A stretch of 64,000 nucleotides of DNA from Leptolyngbya sp. NIES-3755 (GCA_001548435.1 AP017308.1:2551030-2615029), one strand, 5' to 3'. Numbered from the stretch's first letter, positions 18,093 to 27,301 are shown. Notes: generated by a model from the sequence alone, not told the origin. Numbers and translations are program-made.

Positions 18093-19242
18093 TCACCTCT
18101 CCAGCACTCACCCAGTCTTCTCCCTCAGCATCCCAAAATTCTCCAGTCGTTAAAGTCTGCTTTGCCCACTCCACATCAGGATGCTCATCTAACCGTTTAC
18201 ATCGAGTAAAGCCTGAGTTTGTGTTACTCAAAACATGAACTTGAGACGGGTTTAGCTCATCCACAATGTAAGGAGAGTGAGTCGAAAAGATAATTTGTAA
18301 GTTCGGATTGGCTTGAATAATTTGCTTAAAAACAGTCATTAACTCTCGTTGCGCTTTGGGATGCAGTCCTTGTTCAACATCATCGAGTAAGACTAAATTG
18401 GGTTGTTCAGGACTCATTAGAACAGTCAGCAATCCCAGAGCTAACAGTGTTCCTTCACTAATCGCATGGGCAGGAATGCGATCGCCCGTATTCATATCTA
18501 AAACCACTTCTTGTCCTACGACTTCCTGACTTTCCTCATACGGAATAGTTTTTCCACCAACCTCAATCAATCGCTGACGATCGATAGTTACCTTAGCGCG
18601 TCTTACTCCTATCTCATAAACTCCTGGAATAACTTGTTTCAACAGTTCCTGTAAAGCTTGAAATCGACGTGGTGCTTCGTTGCGAAGATAATCTAATGTA
18701 GGTGCTAATCCTGAACCATCAAATCCAACTTGTGGGGTAACAGCCTCACTGTAAGACGCTTTTGCAAGATTAGCTGCAACTGGCTTAAGGGTAATTGTGT
18801 GTTTCAAATCTTTAACTATTGGACTTGGAGCATTGCTAAGAGAATAGTGCCATGAAGGATGTTCTGGAATAAATTCGTATTCTGGTATTGCTTCAGCATC
18901 CCATGATACGAACGGTGACCAGGAATTATTACTATCTTTTCTAAAGTCGTAACAAGCTTCCCATGATCTCTGAACATTCTCGTCTTTATCTTGCCAGGAA
19001 CCGTATCCAGCCACAGAGAATTCATTCTTCCCTCTTGTTACGATGAACTCAGGTGAGCTTTCACGTGCAAAAACAGTTCTAAAGTCAGAATTAGCAAGCT
19101 GACTGAGATAATATATTGCTTGCAAAATAGAGGTTTTGCCAGAACTATTCTGTCCTACTAATGCGTATAGGCGCGAGCCATCAAAATTAAGTTGCGTCGA
19201 TCGATGACTCTTAAAATTCACCAGTTTTACGTTTGTCAGCAT
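18085..19242 (-). CDS. AAA/ABC-type ATPase (OLD-like, AAA_15/AAA_21 type)
   Basis: 385 residues. Walker A is GQNSSGKTSIL at about residue 30, after NFKSHRSTQLNFDGSRLYALV, the usual start of SMC/RecF/OLD-like ATPases. The ABC signature-like ISEGTLLALGLLTVL is near residue 270, Walker B is PNLVLLDDVEQGLHPKAQREL, and the H-loop is IIFSTHSPYIVDEL. No nuclease domain is fused to it; the TOPRIM-like protein downstream probably supplies that activity. Together they look like a two-gene anti-phage or DNA-processing module. Confidence 0.82.
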   Translation of the reverse strand: MLTNVKLVNFKSHRSTQLNFDGSRLYALVGQNSSGKTSILQAIYYLSQLANSDFRTVFARESSPEFIVTRGKNEFSVAGYGSWQDKDENVQRSWEACYDFRKDSNNSWSPFVSWDAEAIPEYEFIPEHPSWHYSLSNAPSPIVKDLKHTITLKPVAANLAKASYSEAVTPQVGFDGSGLAPTLDYLRNEAPRRFQALQELLKQVIPGVYEIGVRRAKVTIDRQRLIEVGGKTIPYEESQEVVGQEVVLDMNTGDRIPAHAISEGTLLALGLLTVLMSPEQPNLVLLDDVEQGLHPKAQRELMTVFKQIIQANPNLQIIFSTHSPYIVDELNPSQVHVLSNTNSGFTRCKRLDEHPDVEWAKQTLTTGEFWDAEGEDWVSAGEVNV

Positions 19243-19359
19243 TGGCGCGTCTGCACTCTTTTGTCAAATGGTATCAGCAATGAACAGACCGTTTCACCTT
19301 GCACACAAAAATAAGGACACGGATCACCGCGCCCTTACTAACCTCAAACTAAATTAATC

Positions 19360-20394
19360 CTAGAAGCCTGCAAAGTTATAGCCGACTCCAAGCATAATCC
19401 CGACTGCGGATTGCCCTGTCACAGAAGCATTCACCGAAGCGGTCGCCGTGAACTGGGAAGAAATCGGCACATCAACGCCACCGGTCAACAGCAAGCCCAC
19501 ATCGCCGCCATCACCTGTAGAAATTGCTGCACCAACGCCCAAGAAAGGAGCCGCTGTAAATCCAAGCCCACCGGTCGGACCTTCACCAAAACTGAAGTCG
19601 TAAGTGATAGGAACCAGAATTGCAACATCGTCGTTAATCAGAACCGATGGGCGAACCGAGATGTTACGAGTTAAGCCAATTTTACTCAGAACCGTAAAGC
19701 TGCCTTGACCTAAAGAAATGTCGCCATTTCCAATTCCAATGTTGCCACCAATCCCAACATAGCTCGAACCCGATCGAGTTGCCCGACCCGGTGCGAATTC
19801 CTGAGTCGTTCCAGGAGTCGTTGGCGCGGTGGTATCTGGAGTAACAGGAGTGGTGGTATCTGGAGTGGTTGGCGTAGTGGGAACTGTGGTGCCTGGCGTG
19901 GTGGGTGTTGTGCTGGGAGTGATTGGAGTTGTCTCCGGAGTGGTTGTCCCTGGAGTGCTGCTGGGAGTAATTGGAGTTGTCCCTGGTGTATTACTTGGCG
20001 TGATTGGAGTGCTTCCTGGCGTGGTTGTGCTAGGAGTGGTTTGAATGGTGCTGGGAGTCGTGGTACTCGGTGTCACATCTGCGGGATTTGAGGGAGTGCC
20101 AGACGGAGTGCTTCCAGGAACCGCACGACCCGGAACCGTTTCGCTCGGTGTGGTCGTGCTTTGGGCAAGAGTAAAGCGAGAATCAGTGGAAAATTCGCGT
20201 CGAACTTGAGTTTGATTAATGTCGATCGACGGTTGCCCTAATAAAGCAGCACCTTTCGTCGTCACTACATTGTTCTGAACCGTGCTGGGTTCTTTTGCAT
20301 TCGCCTTGAGTTCGCCTGCGACGAGCGCGATCGAAACTGAGATCAGCGGTAAAAAGAGTTTTAGCGCTGTTTTAGGTCGTGAATTCAAAGTCAT
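19360..20394 (-). CDS. Secreted protein with Thr/Pro-rich linker and barrel-like C-terminal domain
   Basis: 344 residues. A signal peptide is visible (basic start, hydrophobic core FLPLISVSIALVAG, cleavage near ANAKE). Residues about 95-200 form a Thr/Pro/Ser-rich low-complexity stretch with repeated TTPSTTP and TPITPS units. The last 130 residues have alternating strand patterns rich in Gly (YVGIGGNIGIGNGDISLG, GVDVPISSQFTATASVNAS) and end in Phe, consistent with an outer-membrane barrel or surface domain. Function unknown. The linker resembles wall- or sheath-spanning segments. Confidence 0.65.
   Translation of the reverse strand: MTLNSRPKTALKLFLPLISVSIALVAGELKANAKEPSTVQNNVVTTKGAALLGQPSIDINQTQVRREFSTDSRFTLAQSTTTPSETVPGRAVPGSTPSGTPSNPADVTPSTTTPSTIQTTPSTTTPGSTPITPSNTPGTTPITPSSTPGTTTPETTPITPSTTPTTPGTTVPTTPTTPDTTTPVTPDTTAPTTPGTTQEFAPGRATRSGSSYVGIGGNIGIGNGDISLGQGSFTVLSKIGLTRNISVRPSVLINDDVAILVPITYDFSFGEGPTGGLGFTAAPFLGVGAAISTGDGGDVGLLLTGGVDVPISSQFTATASVNASVTGQSAVGIMLGVGYNFAGF
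19806..20085. repeat. Short imperfect tandem repeats encoding a Thr/Pro linker
   Basis: On the plus strand, variants of GGAGTGATTGGAGTTGTC and GGAGTGGTTGTC recur many times. They encode Thr-Pro-Ser units of the surface protein on the minus strand. Such tracts vary in length between strains by slippage. Confidence 0.7.
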
Positions 20395-20526
20395 AGTCGA
20401 ATGGTTAAATTGATTTATTTCAATGCTTGCTTCTTGAGCGTAATAACCAGAGTTGTGAACTACGTCCTACTAAAGACGAAGTCATTCCGAGAACGCATAC
20501 CTCGCAAGATAGAATTTTTCGCGGTG

Positions 20527-21858
20527 CTAGGATTTTAGGCGGGTGGCAAAATTCTGCGATCGAGTGGGGGAAAGCGATCGGGCTTTCAGAATTGCCGCAG
20601 CGAGAAACGCATAAGAAATCATGCCGACTAAAGCGAGTAGAATTTCGCTGACACTGCCCATCACATTCCAAAGCGCATGAAGTCCAGAAGCAGTTAGATA
20701 ACCGATTAGAAGAATTAACCAACTTTGTCGAGGTTTGAGAACCGCAAGCCCAATGAAGTACCCAAAATAGCCGCTGTACGCCATGTGTCCTGAGATTGCA
20801 CCTAACAATCGTGGAATCAGAACTTGTAAGCCGCGAAGCTGATCCCAACCTGTTCCCAATTGCAATGAGGTGGTTTGGATCATGTCTGGCACATATTGTC
20901 CCAAGGTTTCAATTAAAGTGAATCCGACGGCTGATGCTGCACCAAGAAGAATTCCATCTAATGGCTCCCAAATCCCGACTCGATCGTTCCACGGTGCAGG
21001 CAAAAATCGTCCAATGAAGAACAGCACTGCTAACGGAATCGCTTTAAGCAATTCTTCCATTAGTCCCGCTCCAAAGAACATCCGAATTAGTAACTCCAAG
21101 AGATTGATCGGCTGTCCAGGTATGGGAACTTGTCCCGGTAGAATTTCTCGAAAGATTTGGATAAACAGAAGTAAAACAGGGCTGCGGAGTAAAAAGTAAG
21201 TTCCCATTGCAGAGAGAACCATCACCCACCAAGGTTTTCGCTTGCCGCAGAGTTGATATACAAAATAGAACCCAACTAGCGCAATGTATCCTGCTAACAG
21301 TCGATTGAAGAGTAACGGCTGTCCGACTGCAACGAAGAGAGCGACCACAAAGATAATGGTGATAATTCCTGGAACGAGATAAGCTTTGCGGGTGAGTTCT
21401 CGCCCAGTCGAAACGATCGGGAAAAGCTGCGTTAACGTGACCGAATCTGATGGAGTGGGAATTGGAACAGCAGACTCAACTTCTCGATCGACTTCCCCCA
21501 CATATTCAAAGATAAATTCAGGTCCATCATTGCCCAAAGTCACTCGATCGCCCGATCGCAAAATTCGACATCCACGCAATCGCTGACCATTCAGATACGT
21601 GCCATTAGAACTATTCAGGTCACAGATCCACCAACACGGACGATCGTGCTCTTCACTCGGATCGCAGGGGCGGACTTCTGCATGACGACGCGACACAGAC
21701 GCAAACAACAGTGGATCGATGACGATTTGACAGCGCGGATCACGTCCGATCGCGGTGACATCATCGATCGATAAAGGATATACCAGTAATTTTGCTTCGG
21801 AAGGATTGCCGATCGAAACTTGTCGAAGGCAGGCTATGGCACTAATATCGCCCGTCAT
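20527..21858 (-). CDS. FHA domain fused to PrsW-family intramembrane protease
   Basis: 443 residues. Residues about 35-110 are a forkhead-associated phosphothreonine-binding domain (TAIGRDPRCQIVI, SVSRRHAEV, DLNSSNGTYLNGQRL). From about residue 145 come multiple membrane segments with PrsW-type motifs: FGAGLMEELLKAIPLAVLFF (paired Glu), SGHMAYSGYFGYFIG and SGLHALWNVMG (conserved His). PrsW proteases cleave membrane-bound anti-sigma factors. The fusion suggests recruitment by Ser/Thr-kinase signalling, which is an inference. Confidence 0.85.
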   Translation of the reverse strand: MTGDISAIACLRQVSIGNPSEAKLLVYPLSIDDVTAIGRDPRCQIVIDPLLFASVSRRHAEVRPCDPSEEHDRPCWWICDLNSSNGTYLNGQRLRGCRILRSGDRVTLGNDGPEFIFEYVGEVDREVESAVPIPTPSDSVTLTQLFPIVSTGRELTRKAYLVPGIITIIFVVALFVAVGQPLLFNRLLAGYIALVGFYFVYQLCGKRKPWWVMVLSAMGTYFLLRSPVLLLFIQIFREILPGQVPIPGQPINLLELLIRMFFGAGLMEELLKAIPLAVLFFIGRFLPAPWNDRVGIWEPLDGILLGAASAVGFTLIETLGQYVPDMIQTTSLQLGTGWDQLRGLQVLIPRLLGAISGHMAYSGYFGYFIGLAVLKPRQSWLILLIGYLTASGLHALWNVMGSVSEILLALVGMISYAFLAAAILKARSLSPTRSQNFATRLKS

Positions 21859-22001
21859 GTGAGGGGTTCCTGTGGGCGTTCGCGCTAGACATACGGTGGA
21901 AACAGGGAAACAAAGTTAATTTCTAGCGCAACATTCTATACGTATCTTGGGATCATTATCGCGTTTGGATTGAAACAACCGGGAAAACTCAGAAATCTTC
22001 A

Positions 22002-22205
22002 CTATTGATTATTGGCTCTAGCATCTGCGACTGCTGCAAGAAAGCAAATCACCGTTAACGGAGCGCTGATTGCCAAAATAATTCCGGTCGTCAAAGCGCC
22101 ATATTCTGGATTGCCCGAAGTCAGTTCAAACACGCATCCCACAGCCGCGATCGCTGCGACACAAGATCCACCGAGAAATAAACCGCTTTTGGGGGTCATG
22201 ATCAT
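22002..22205 (-). CDS. Small membrane protein
   Basis: 67 residues with two hydrophobic helices (about residues 8-27 and 36-60). AAAGGAG precedes the ATG at good spacing, which supports translation. No family recognised. It lies just downstream of peptide deformylase on the same strand. Confidence 0.6.
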   Translation of the reverse strand: MIMTPKSGLFLGGSCVAAIAAVGCVFELTSGNPEYGALTTGIILAISAPLTVICFLAAVADARANNQ

Positions 22206-22264
22206 AAGTTGTTCTCCTTTAAGACGGAAAAACCGCCAGTCTCCTGACGGTTCACTGAGTCTTA

Positions 22265-22828
22265 TTATCGGACGGCGCGGACATCATTGGTAGAAAAGCC
22301 GCGTTTTTTCAATTCTTGAGTGAGAGCAAGCTGGTTATCGACTCGATCGACAAATAAAACGCCATTCAAGTGGTCAATCTCGTGCTGGATGCAACGGGAC
22401 AATAACCCATCAGCCGTGATCGTTCTCATGCGTCCAGTTTCGTCTTTAAAGGAAACCTCGATCGTTTCAGGTCGATCGACATCTAGATAAACTCCTGGAA
22501 TACTGAGACAGCCTTCTTGACCGCTACAGGTCGCCGTACCGAACTTTTTAATCACTGGATTAATCAACACCAGCGGTTGAGCTTCAGGTTTCTCCGGTTC
22601 GAGATCGATCACGATAATTTGTTTATGAATCCCAACCTGAGGCGCTGCAAGCCCGATCCCATCTTCGCTGTACATCGTTTGCAGCATTTGACGGACAGTT
22701 TCGCGCACTTCGTCATCCACCTTCGCCACTCGTTTCGCAGGCTGACGCAACACGCGATCGCCCATGTGGTGCATCTTTAACGGCGGATTGTCTAATTTTT
22801 TCTTCTCGACCAGAACGACAGAGGGCAT
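22265..22828 (-). CDS. def: Peptide deformylase
   Basis: About 187 residues. The three deformylase motifs are present: GIGLAAPQVG, GQEGCLSIPG (metal-binding Cys) and QHEIDHLNGVLF (HExxH). It removes the formyl group from the N-terminal methionine of nascent proteins. I chose ATG 22828 (MPSVVLVEKK), with AGGTG upstream; a GTG at 22840 is possible. The gene is transcribed away from the divergent ftsX. Confidence 0.95.
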   Translation of the reverse strand: MPSVVLVEKKKLDNPPLKMHHMGDRVLRQPAKRVAKVDDEVRETVRQMLQTMYSEDGIGLAAPQVGIHKQIIVIDLEPEKPEAQPLVLINPVIKKFGTATCSGQEGCLSIPGVYLDVDRPETIEVSFKDETGRMRTITADGLLSRCIQHEIDHLNGVLFVDRVDNQLALTQELKKRGFSTNDVRAVR

Positions 22829-22978
22829 GGGAGGTTTCACCTAAAAATGAAATAGAAGGTCGGATTGATTCCGTGTTAGCTCTATTTTAGCGAATCCGGT
22901 GCGAATTCAGTGGATGCTCCGGATGCTGGTTTTGATTTCCGATGCTACAAGGGTTTGGCGCATTGAGGGGGAAAGCAA

Positions 22979-23878
22979 ATGGTTCGGTTCTTCACCAAGT
23001 TGGATTATTTGTTCCGCGAAACGTTGTTAGGGTTACGACGAGGCGGCTGGATGAATTGGGCGGCAGTCAGTATGGTGACGGTGCTGCTGTTTCTGTTTGG
23101 CATTAGTTTGCAGGCTTCCTGGCAGTTGGAAAGTTTGCTCACTCAGTTTGGCAGTCAGTTGGAAGTCTCAGCTTATCTTGAGACCGGAGTTTCAGCGGAT
23201 ATTTTACGATCGACCGTCGAACGTTTGCCCGAAGTTGCCTCCGTTCAAGATGTCTCGAAAGAGCAAGCCTGGAGCAATCTAGTAAAAGAATTGGGACTAT
23301 CAAATTTGACCGATGCGACTCAACAGCTTGAAGGGAATCCGCTGGTCGATGAATTGAAAGTGAAAGCGCGATCGTCGGAACAAGTGCCGATTCTGGCTGA
23401 GAAATTGAAGAAAATTCGTGGTGTCGAAGAAGTTCAATATGTAGGAGAAGCGGTTCAGCGAATTGCTCAGTTGAATAAGGGATTTAATTGGATTAGTACC
23501 GCGACGATCGGGATTTTAACGGCAACAGCGATCGCGGTGATTAATACAACGATTCGATTTATTGTGTTAGCGCGACGGAAAGAGATTGAAATTATGCAGC
23601 TTGTGGGGGCGACTCGAAGCTGGATTTATTTGCCGTTTTTAACTCAAGGTGTGGCGTTTGGGGTTGTGGGATCAGCGATCGCGTTTTCGTTGATTCAAGC
23701 GATTCAGAAATTCATTCGCCATCAATTGAGCGGACAGGCGGAATTCGTACAGTTTTTAACAACGGGAACCGCAGGCTCAATTCATTTCATTGCATTGCCG
23801 TTGATTCTATTAGCGTTTGGTGGAATGGTCGGATTTGTGGGAAGCGTGTTGGCAGTGCGGCGATTCGCTAAGGTTTAA
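22979..23878 (+). CDS. ftsX: FtsX-like permease, cell division ABC transporter
   Basis: 299 residues. Four membrane segments are readable: near residues 25-50, then after an extracellular loop of about 115 residues at 170-195, 220-245 and 268-292. The N-terminal WMNWAAVSMVTVLLFLFGI and the late RRKEIEIMQLVGATRSWIYLPFLTQG are typical of FtsX. With FtsE it regulates septal peptidoglycan hydrolases. ftsE is not adjacent. The last eleven codons (VLAVRRFAKV) recur in altered form at 28153-28188. Confidence 0.9.
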   Translation: MVRFFTKLDYLFRETLLGLRRGGWMNWAAVSMVTVLLFLFGISLQASWQLESLLTQFGSQLEVSAYLETGVSADILRSTVERLPEVASVQDVSKEQAWSNLVKELGLSNLTDATQQLEGNPLVDELKVKARSSEQVPILAEKLKKIRGVEEVQYVGEAVQRIAQLNKGFNWISTATIGILTATAIAVINTTIRFIVLARRKEIEIMQLVGATRSWIYLPFLTQGVAFGVVGSAIAFSLIQAIQKFIRHQLSGQAEFVQFLTTGTAGSIHFIALPLILLAFGGMVGFVGSVLAVRRFAKV

Positions 23879-23968
23879 TCGATCGTAAGTTCAATTGATC
23901 ATCGATCAAGCGATATACGCGATCATTAAGCTAATCACAAAAAACATTTCTGAAAACGGATTGACATC

Positions 23969-24634
23969 ATGACGCTCACAATTCCAGTTAATGCGATTCA
24001 ACTCGCTCCAGGCAGCACCGTCAGCATTCACAATCTATCCTGGCAAGACTTTGAAAGGCTCCTTGCTGACTTAGGTGAAAACCGCAACACTCGCATTGCT
24101 TACTATCAAGGCACTCTAGAAATTATGTCCCCGCTTGCGATTCACAAACGCCGTCACCGCATCATTGCTTATATTGTGACAACCATCCTTGAACTACAGG
24201 GACGCGACTGGGAAGATTTCGGCTCCACAACCCTTAAACGTCCCGAAGTCGCTGGCATTGAGCCTGATACTTGTCTTTACATCGACAATGCTCGCTTGGT
24301 TCAAGGCTGTACCGATCTCGATCTAGACACCTATCCGCCACCCGATCTCGCGATCGAGTCTGATGTTACTTCAATTACTACAGTCAGCGCCTATCAAGCA
24401 ATGCGAGTTCCTGAGATTTGGGTCTATCGCAATCAAGCTCTAAAAATCAGCGTATTGGATAGCGAACGCGAAGCGCCACATAGTGTTCGCTACATCGAAT
24501 CTTCGAGCAGTCCAACCTTTCCCGATTTGCCCATTACAAGCCTGGTTCCTCAACTCGTGCAAACTGCGATCGAGCAAGGAACTAGCCGAATGCTTCGAGA
24601 TCTCAGAACCCAGTTCAGTCAATCTAACCTTTAA
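23969..24634 (+). CDS. Uma2-family (DUF820) nuclease-like protein
   Basis: 221 residues with the family layout: LSWQDFERLLADL, YYQGTLEIMSPL, EPDTCLYID and PPPDLAIESDVTS, then MRVPEIWVYR. The acidic and polar residues of a PD-(D/E)XK core are mostly present, though the VEVD form seen in the other copy (4305-4934) reads IESD here. It follows ftsX on the same strand and precedes a stable hairpin. Its role is unknown; Uma2 genes occur in many copies in cyanobacteria. Confidence 0.88.
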   Translation: MTLTIPVNAIQLAPGSTVSIHNLSWQDFERLLADLGENRNTRIAYYQGTLEIMSPLAIHKRRHRIIAYIVTTILELQGRDWEDFGSTTLKRPEVAGIEPDTCLYIDNARLVQGCTDLDLDTYPPPDLAIESDVTSITTVSAYQAMRVPEIWVYRNQALKISVLDSEREAPHSVRYIESSSSPTFPDLPITSLVPQLVQTAIEQGTSRMLRDLRTQFSQSNL

Positions 24635-24636
24635 AT

Positions 24637-24669
24637 TTATCCCGATAATCTATTTGATCATCGGGATAA
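24637..24669. terminator. Strong hairpin, possible terminator
   Basis: TTATCCCGAT and ATCGGGATAA form a perfect 10-bp stem around a 13-nt loop, just after the Uma2 stop. There is no T-tract, so it may act as a weak bidirectional terminator or mRNA-end stabiliser. Confidence 0.5.
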
Positions 24670-24680
24670 GAGCCGAATCG

Positions 24681-24945
24681 CTACACCTTCTTCAGCCAGC
24701 TAAACATCGATCGCAGATCTTTACCGACTTCTTCGATCGGGTGTTCTGCTTCTCGTCTCCGCATTGCCATAAATCCAGCCTTACCCGACTGATTTTCCAA
24801 CACGAATTCCCGCGCAAATTGTCCGGTCTGAATCTCTTCGAGAATCTTCTTCATTTCTGCACGAGTCACATCCGTTACGATTCGAGGTCCACGAGTGAGA
24901 TCACCGTATTCAGCAGTATTGGAAATGGTGTCGCGCCAAGATTTA
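24681..24945 (-). pseudogene. ilvC 3' fragment (duplicate of the ilvC end at 29555)
   Basis: This segment encodes the last 86 or so residues of ketol-acid reductoisomerase, from [15 protein letters not shown] to MFSWLKKV, and is nearly identical at DNA level to 29555-29819; I see about ten differences. Upstream of that point similarity ends abruptly and no N-terminal domain or start follows. The fragment cannot make a working enzyme, as both the NADPH-binding domain and most metal ligands are absent. It marks one end of a rearranged segment. Confidence 0.9.
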
Positions 24946-24977
24946 AGAATAGATTCGGAAAGGGTGCCTGCGATTCA

Positions 24978-25877
24978 TCACTGCTCTCGGTAGGCTTTTG
25001 GTGTCATTCCGGTGGTTTGACGAAAACTCTTAGTGAAGTGAGTTTGATTCGCAAAACCGCAGTCTAAAGCAATATCCGCGATCGTCATCTCCCGTTGTTT
25101 CAGCAATCCTTTTGCTCGTTCGAGCCGCTGTTGTTGGACATAACGATGAGGAGTGATTCCCAGTGATTGCTTAAACGATCGCAGAAAATAATACTGGCTC
25201 ATCCCAATCGTTGCCGCTAAATCTGTCAATGGAATGTCCTGAGCAAGATGAGTCTGAACATACTCTAAGACTTGATTCAGCTTGTATCGAGGTAGACCCT
25301 CTTTGTAAGAGGGAAGTTTTTGAGCGCGATCGCAGTAGTTTCGCAACAGGTGCACTGAGAGCGCACTCACTAACGAATCGATATAAAGCTGATCACCAGG
25401 TTTCGGAGCATCCAACGCTAACTTTAAGGATTGCCCAATCCCATAAATGAGCGGATCAGCTTGAGTAAAGGTGGGCAGCAATTCGAGACGATCGCGCTCA
25501 GCAAATTCATAAGCACTTTGGGCAAATAAATCAGGAGCCAGGGTGATGATTAACTCTTCAGTCTCATAGGAATGTGAGACAAAATGTTTGGCGTGTGCGG
25601 GAACAATGAAGATATCGCCCGTCTGGATCGCCGTTTGCTCAAACTGAGTGCCAATCTGTCGTTTCAGCGTCTGTTCTTCTCGCAAGTGAATCATCACGGC
25701 ATGATCGAGAGAATAATGCGCTGGCGTATCGTTTGGCAGAAACCGCAAGTGCCGAACGCCAACGCTCCCCAAAGTAGCACCGCGATTCAGAAGTACTACC
25801 GTTGGATCAGGCACGGTTTTGAGAAACGAATCGTCCTGGCTGAAGTGTACCCTCTCTAGCTTGCCATCCTGAATCAT
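24978..25877 (-). CDS. AraC/XylS-family transcriptional regulator
   Basis: About 299 residues. The C-terminal 100 residues hold the two helix-turn-helix motifs: PLTDLAATIGMSQYYFLRSFK and MTIADIALDCGFANQTHFTKSFRQTTGMTPKAYR, a full AraC signature. The N-terminal part is a cupin-like sensor (TGDIFIVPAHAKHFVSHSYE). ATG 25877 follows GGAGAG at good spacing; the upstream ATG at 25892 is less likely. It is read divergently from the 26.1-28.2 kb genes, which include an SDR oxidoreductase that it may control. Confidence 0.9.
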   Translation of the reverse strand: MIQDGKLERVHFSQDDSFLKTVPDPTVVLLNRGATLGSVGVRHLRFLPNDTPAHYSLDHAVMIHLREEQTLKRQIGTQFEQTAIQTGDIFIVPAHAKHFVSHSYETEELIITLAPDLFAQSAYEFAERDRLELLPTFTQADPLIYGIGQSLKLALDAPKPGDQLYIDSLVSALSVHLLRNYCDRAQKLPSYKEGLPRYKLNQVLEYVQTHLAQDIPLTDLAATIGMSQYYFLRSFKQSLGITPHRYVQQQRLERAKGLLKQREMTIADIALDCGFANQTHFTKSFRQTTGMTPKAYREQ

Positions 25878-26126
25878 ACTGTCTCTCTCCATCCGCTTCA
25901 GAAGTGAATAAGCATGGGAGTTTTAGTACAGATTTTTTATACGATTGCGACGATTTTACAGGCGAATCCTCAGTCCTCTCAGCCCTTCAAACCATTCTTA
26001 ATTTCTGTCTCCAGAGAGATGTAGTCATCTTCTCGCAACTTTTGGCTAATTCAAGCAAGAATTGGCGAGACGCGAGGGCAAGCCAACTTCTAGGATACAG
26101 TCATCGTTCGAGTTCAACAGGTTTCG

Positions 26127-26771
26127 ATGAATCCTCAATTACAGGTTAATTCGATGAATTCTACACTTGCTATCCAACTTCCCGACTTGCCGATCGAGAA
26201 CTACAAGATTGTTCATGCCACGATCGGTCGATTCCGGTTCCGCATTCCCCGCTTTGCACAAGACTCAATCTATACACAGCGCCTCGAAGACTGTGTTCGG
26301 AGCCTGGAGTTTGTCACAGAAGTGCGAATCAATCGGATTGTTTGCTCACTCATCGTCTGTTACGAAACGAGCTAGGTTTCGATGGCAATGGTTCAAACAA
26401 AACTGATTGAAGCGATTCAAAAAATCAGTCAAACCCCGAAATTTTTGGGTGCAGAATTGCATGGATTCAAAGATGTTGACCGCGTTGGGGAGTATTCCTC
26501 GATTAGCGCAAAGCGCAACTCCGAAGGAACCGCGCAACAACTCAGCCCACCGATCGCTGCGGTCAAACCTTCAAAAGACAAGATGGTTTGGCTCACCTGG
26601 TTAGCACTTTATCCACTGGTGGTGGGCGTTTCCTTGCTATTGGAACCGTGGCTTGTTTTCCTTTCTCTGCCGTTACGAACGCTCGTGGTGACAGGGGTTG
26701 TAGTTCCCTTGATGGGCTATTTTGCAATGCCGCTGATGACCGAGATCTTTCAAGAGTGGTTATCAACCTAG
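26127..26771 (+). pseudogene. HMA2-like domain and membrane-tail protein split by an in-frame TAG
   Basis: Two open frames of 82 and 129 codons lie in the same frame, separated only by TAG at 26373-26375 and two further codons. The first reads as an HMA2-like domain (YKIVHATIGRFRFRIPRFAQD...VTEVRINRIVCSLIVCYE). The second continues naturally (VQTKLIEAIQKI) and ends in two membrane segments (WLTWLALYPLVVGVSLLL and LPLRTLVVTGVVVPLMGYF) of a type I associate with the tails of monooxygenase-like membrane proteins. The intact product would have 214 residues. I read it as one gene with a nonsense mutation; readthrough or two separate proteins remain possible. Confidence 0.65.
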
Positions 26772-26826
26772 CGATCGTTTTCATGTCCAAGTCTGCATCT
26801 AAATCAATGAAATAGAGGACACTTCA

Positions 26827-27267
26827 ATGAGCAACAATAGCCAAGATATTCAAGCCAAACTGACAGAACTGGGTGGATCAATGATCGGTGGAGCAACTGG
26901 AGAAATGGCAGGCGCTATGGTCGGTGGTGCTATCATCACTTTGGTTACAGGACCATTGGGGCTATGTACGAGTGCTGTGATGCTGACATTCGTGGCTGGA
27001 GTCTTAGGCAGTAAGCTAGGGGGAGCGATCGCCAACACCGTCAATCAAGTCAGTGAAGTTTCCAGCACTCAAGATCCTGATTCCCTCCAAGAGACTGCGG
27101 CAGAAGCATTTCAAGAGAGCGCAGCAGAGAAGTTGGAGGAGGGATACGGTGAAGTGATTGGCGGACTGACAGGATTACTGCTAGCTGGACACAAAGGAGA
27201 GCTTGTTGGGACGATTGTGGGCGGAAACATTGCTCGTCAATTCCGAGGAGAGACAGCAAATCTATGA
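26827..27267 (+). CDS. Glycine-zipper protein, hypothetical
   Basis: 146 residues, rich in GxxxG patterns (GGSMIGGATGEMAGAMVGGAIITLVTG). Two glycine-zipper membrane or pore-like hairpins, at residues 15-70 and 110-135, are separated by an acidic linker. No named family recognised. It sits between the HMA2-like remnant and the SDR gene on the same strand. Confidence 0.55.
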   Translation: MSNNSQDIQAKLTELGGSMIGGATGEMAGAMVGGAIITLVTGPLGLCTSAVMLTFVAGVLGSKLGGAIANTVNQVSEVSSTQDPDSLQETAAEAFQESAAEKLEEGYGEVIGGLTGLLLAGHKGELVGTIVGGNIARQFRGETANL

Positions 27268-27301
27268 GTTCCATTGCTAAATTCAATCAAGGAGAAATAG
27301 A

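Noticed and set aside
19829-20044. Plus-strand Val/Gly-rich frame within the Thr/Pro linker region
   Set aside because: Product of the short repeats read on the wrong strand; the minus-strand protein has a signal peptide and a sensible C-terminal domain.
20420-20848. 142-codon minus-strand frame overlapping the PrsW gene
   Set aside because: Rich in Cys and Arg/Ser, typical of out-of-frame sequence, and overlaps the true PrsW reading frame.
23895-23909. TTGATCATCGATCAA palindrome after ftsX
   Set aside because: Only 6-bp arms, and GATC-rich palindromes are common in this HIP1-rich genome.
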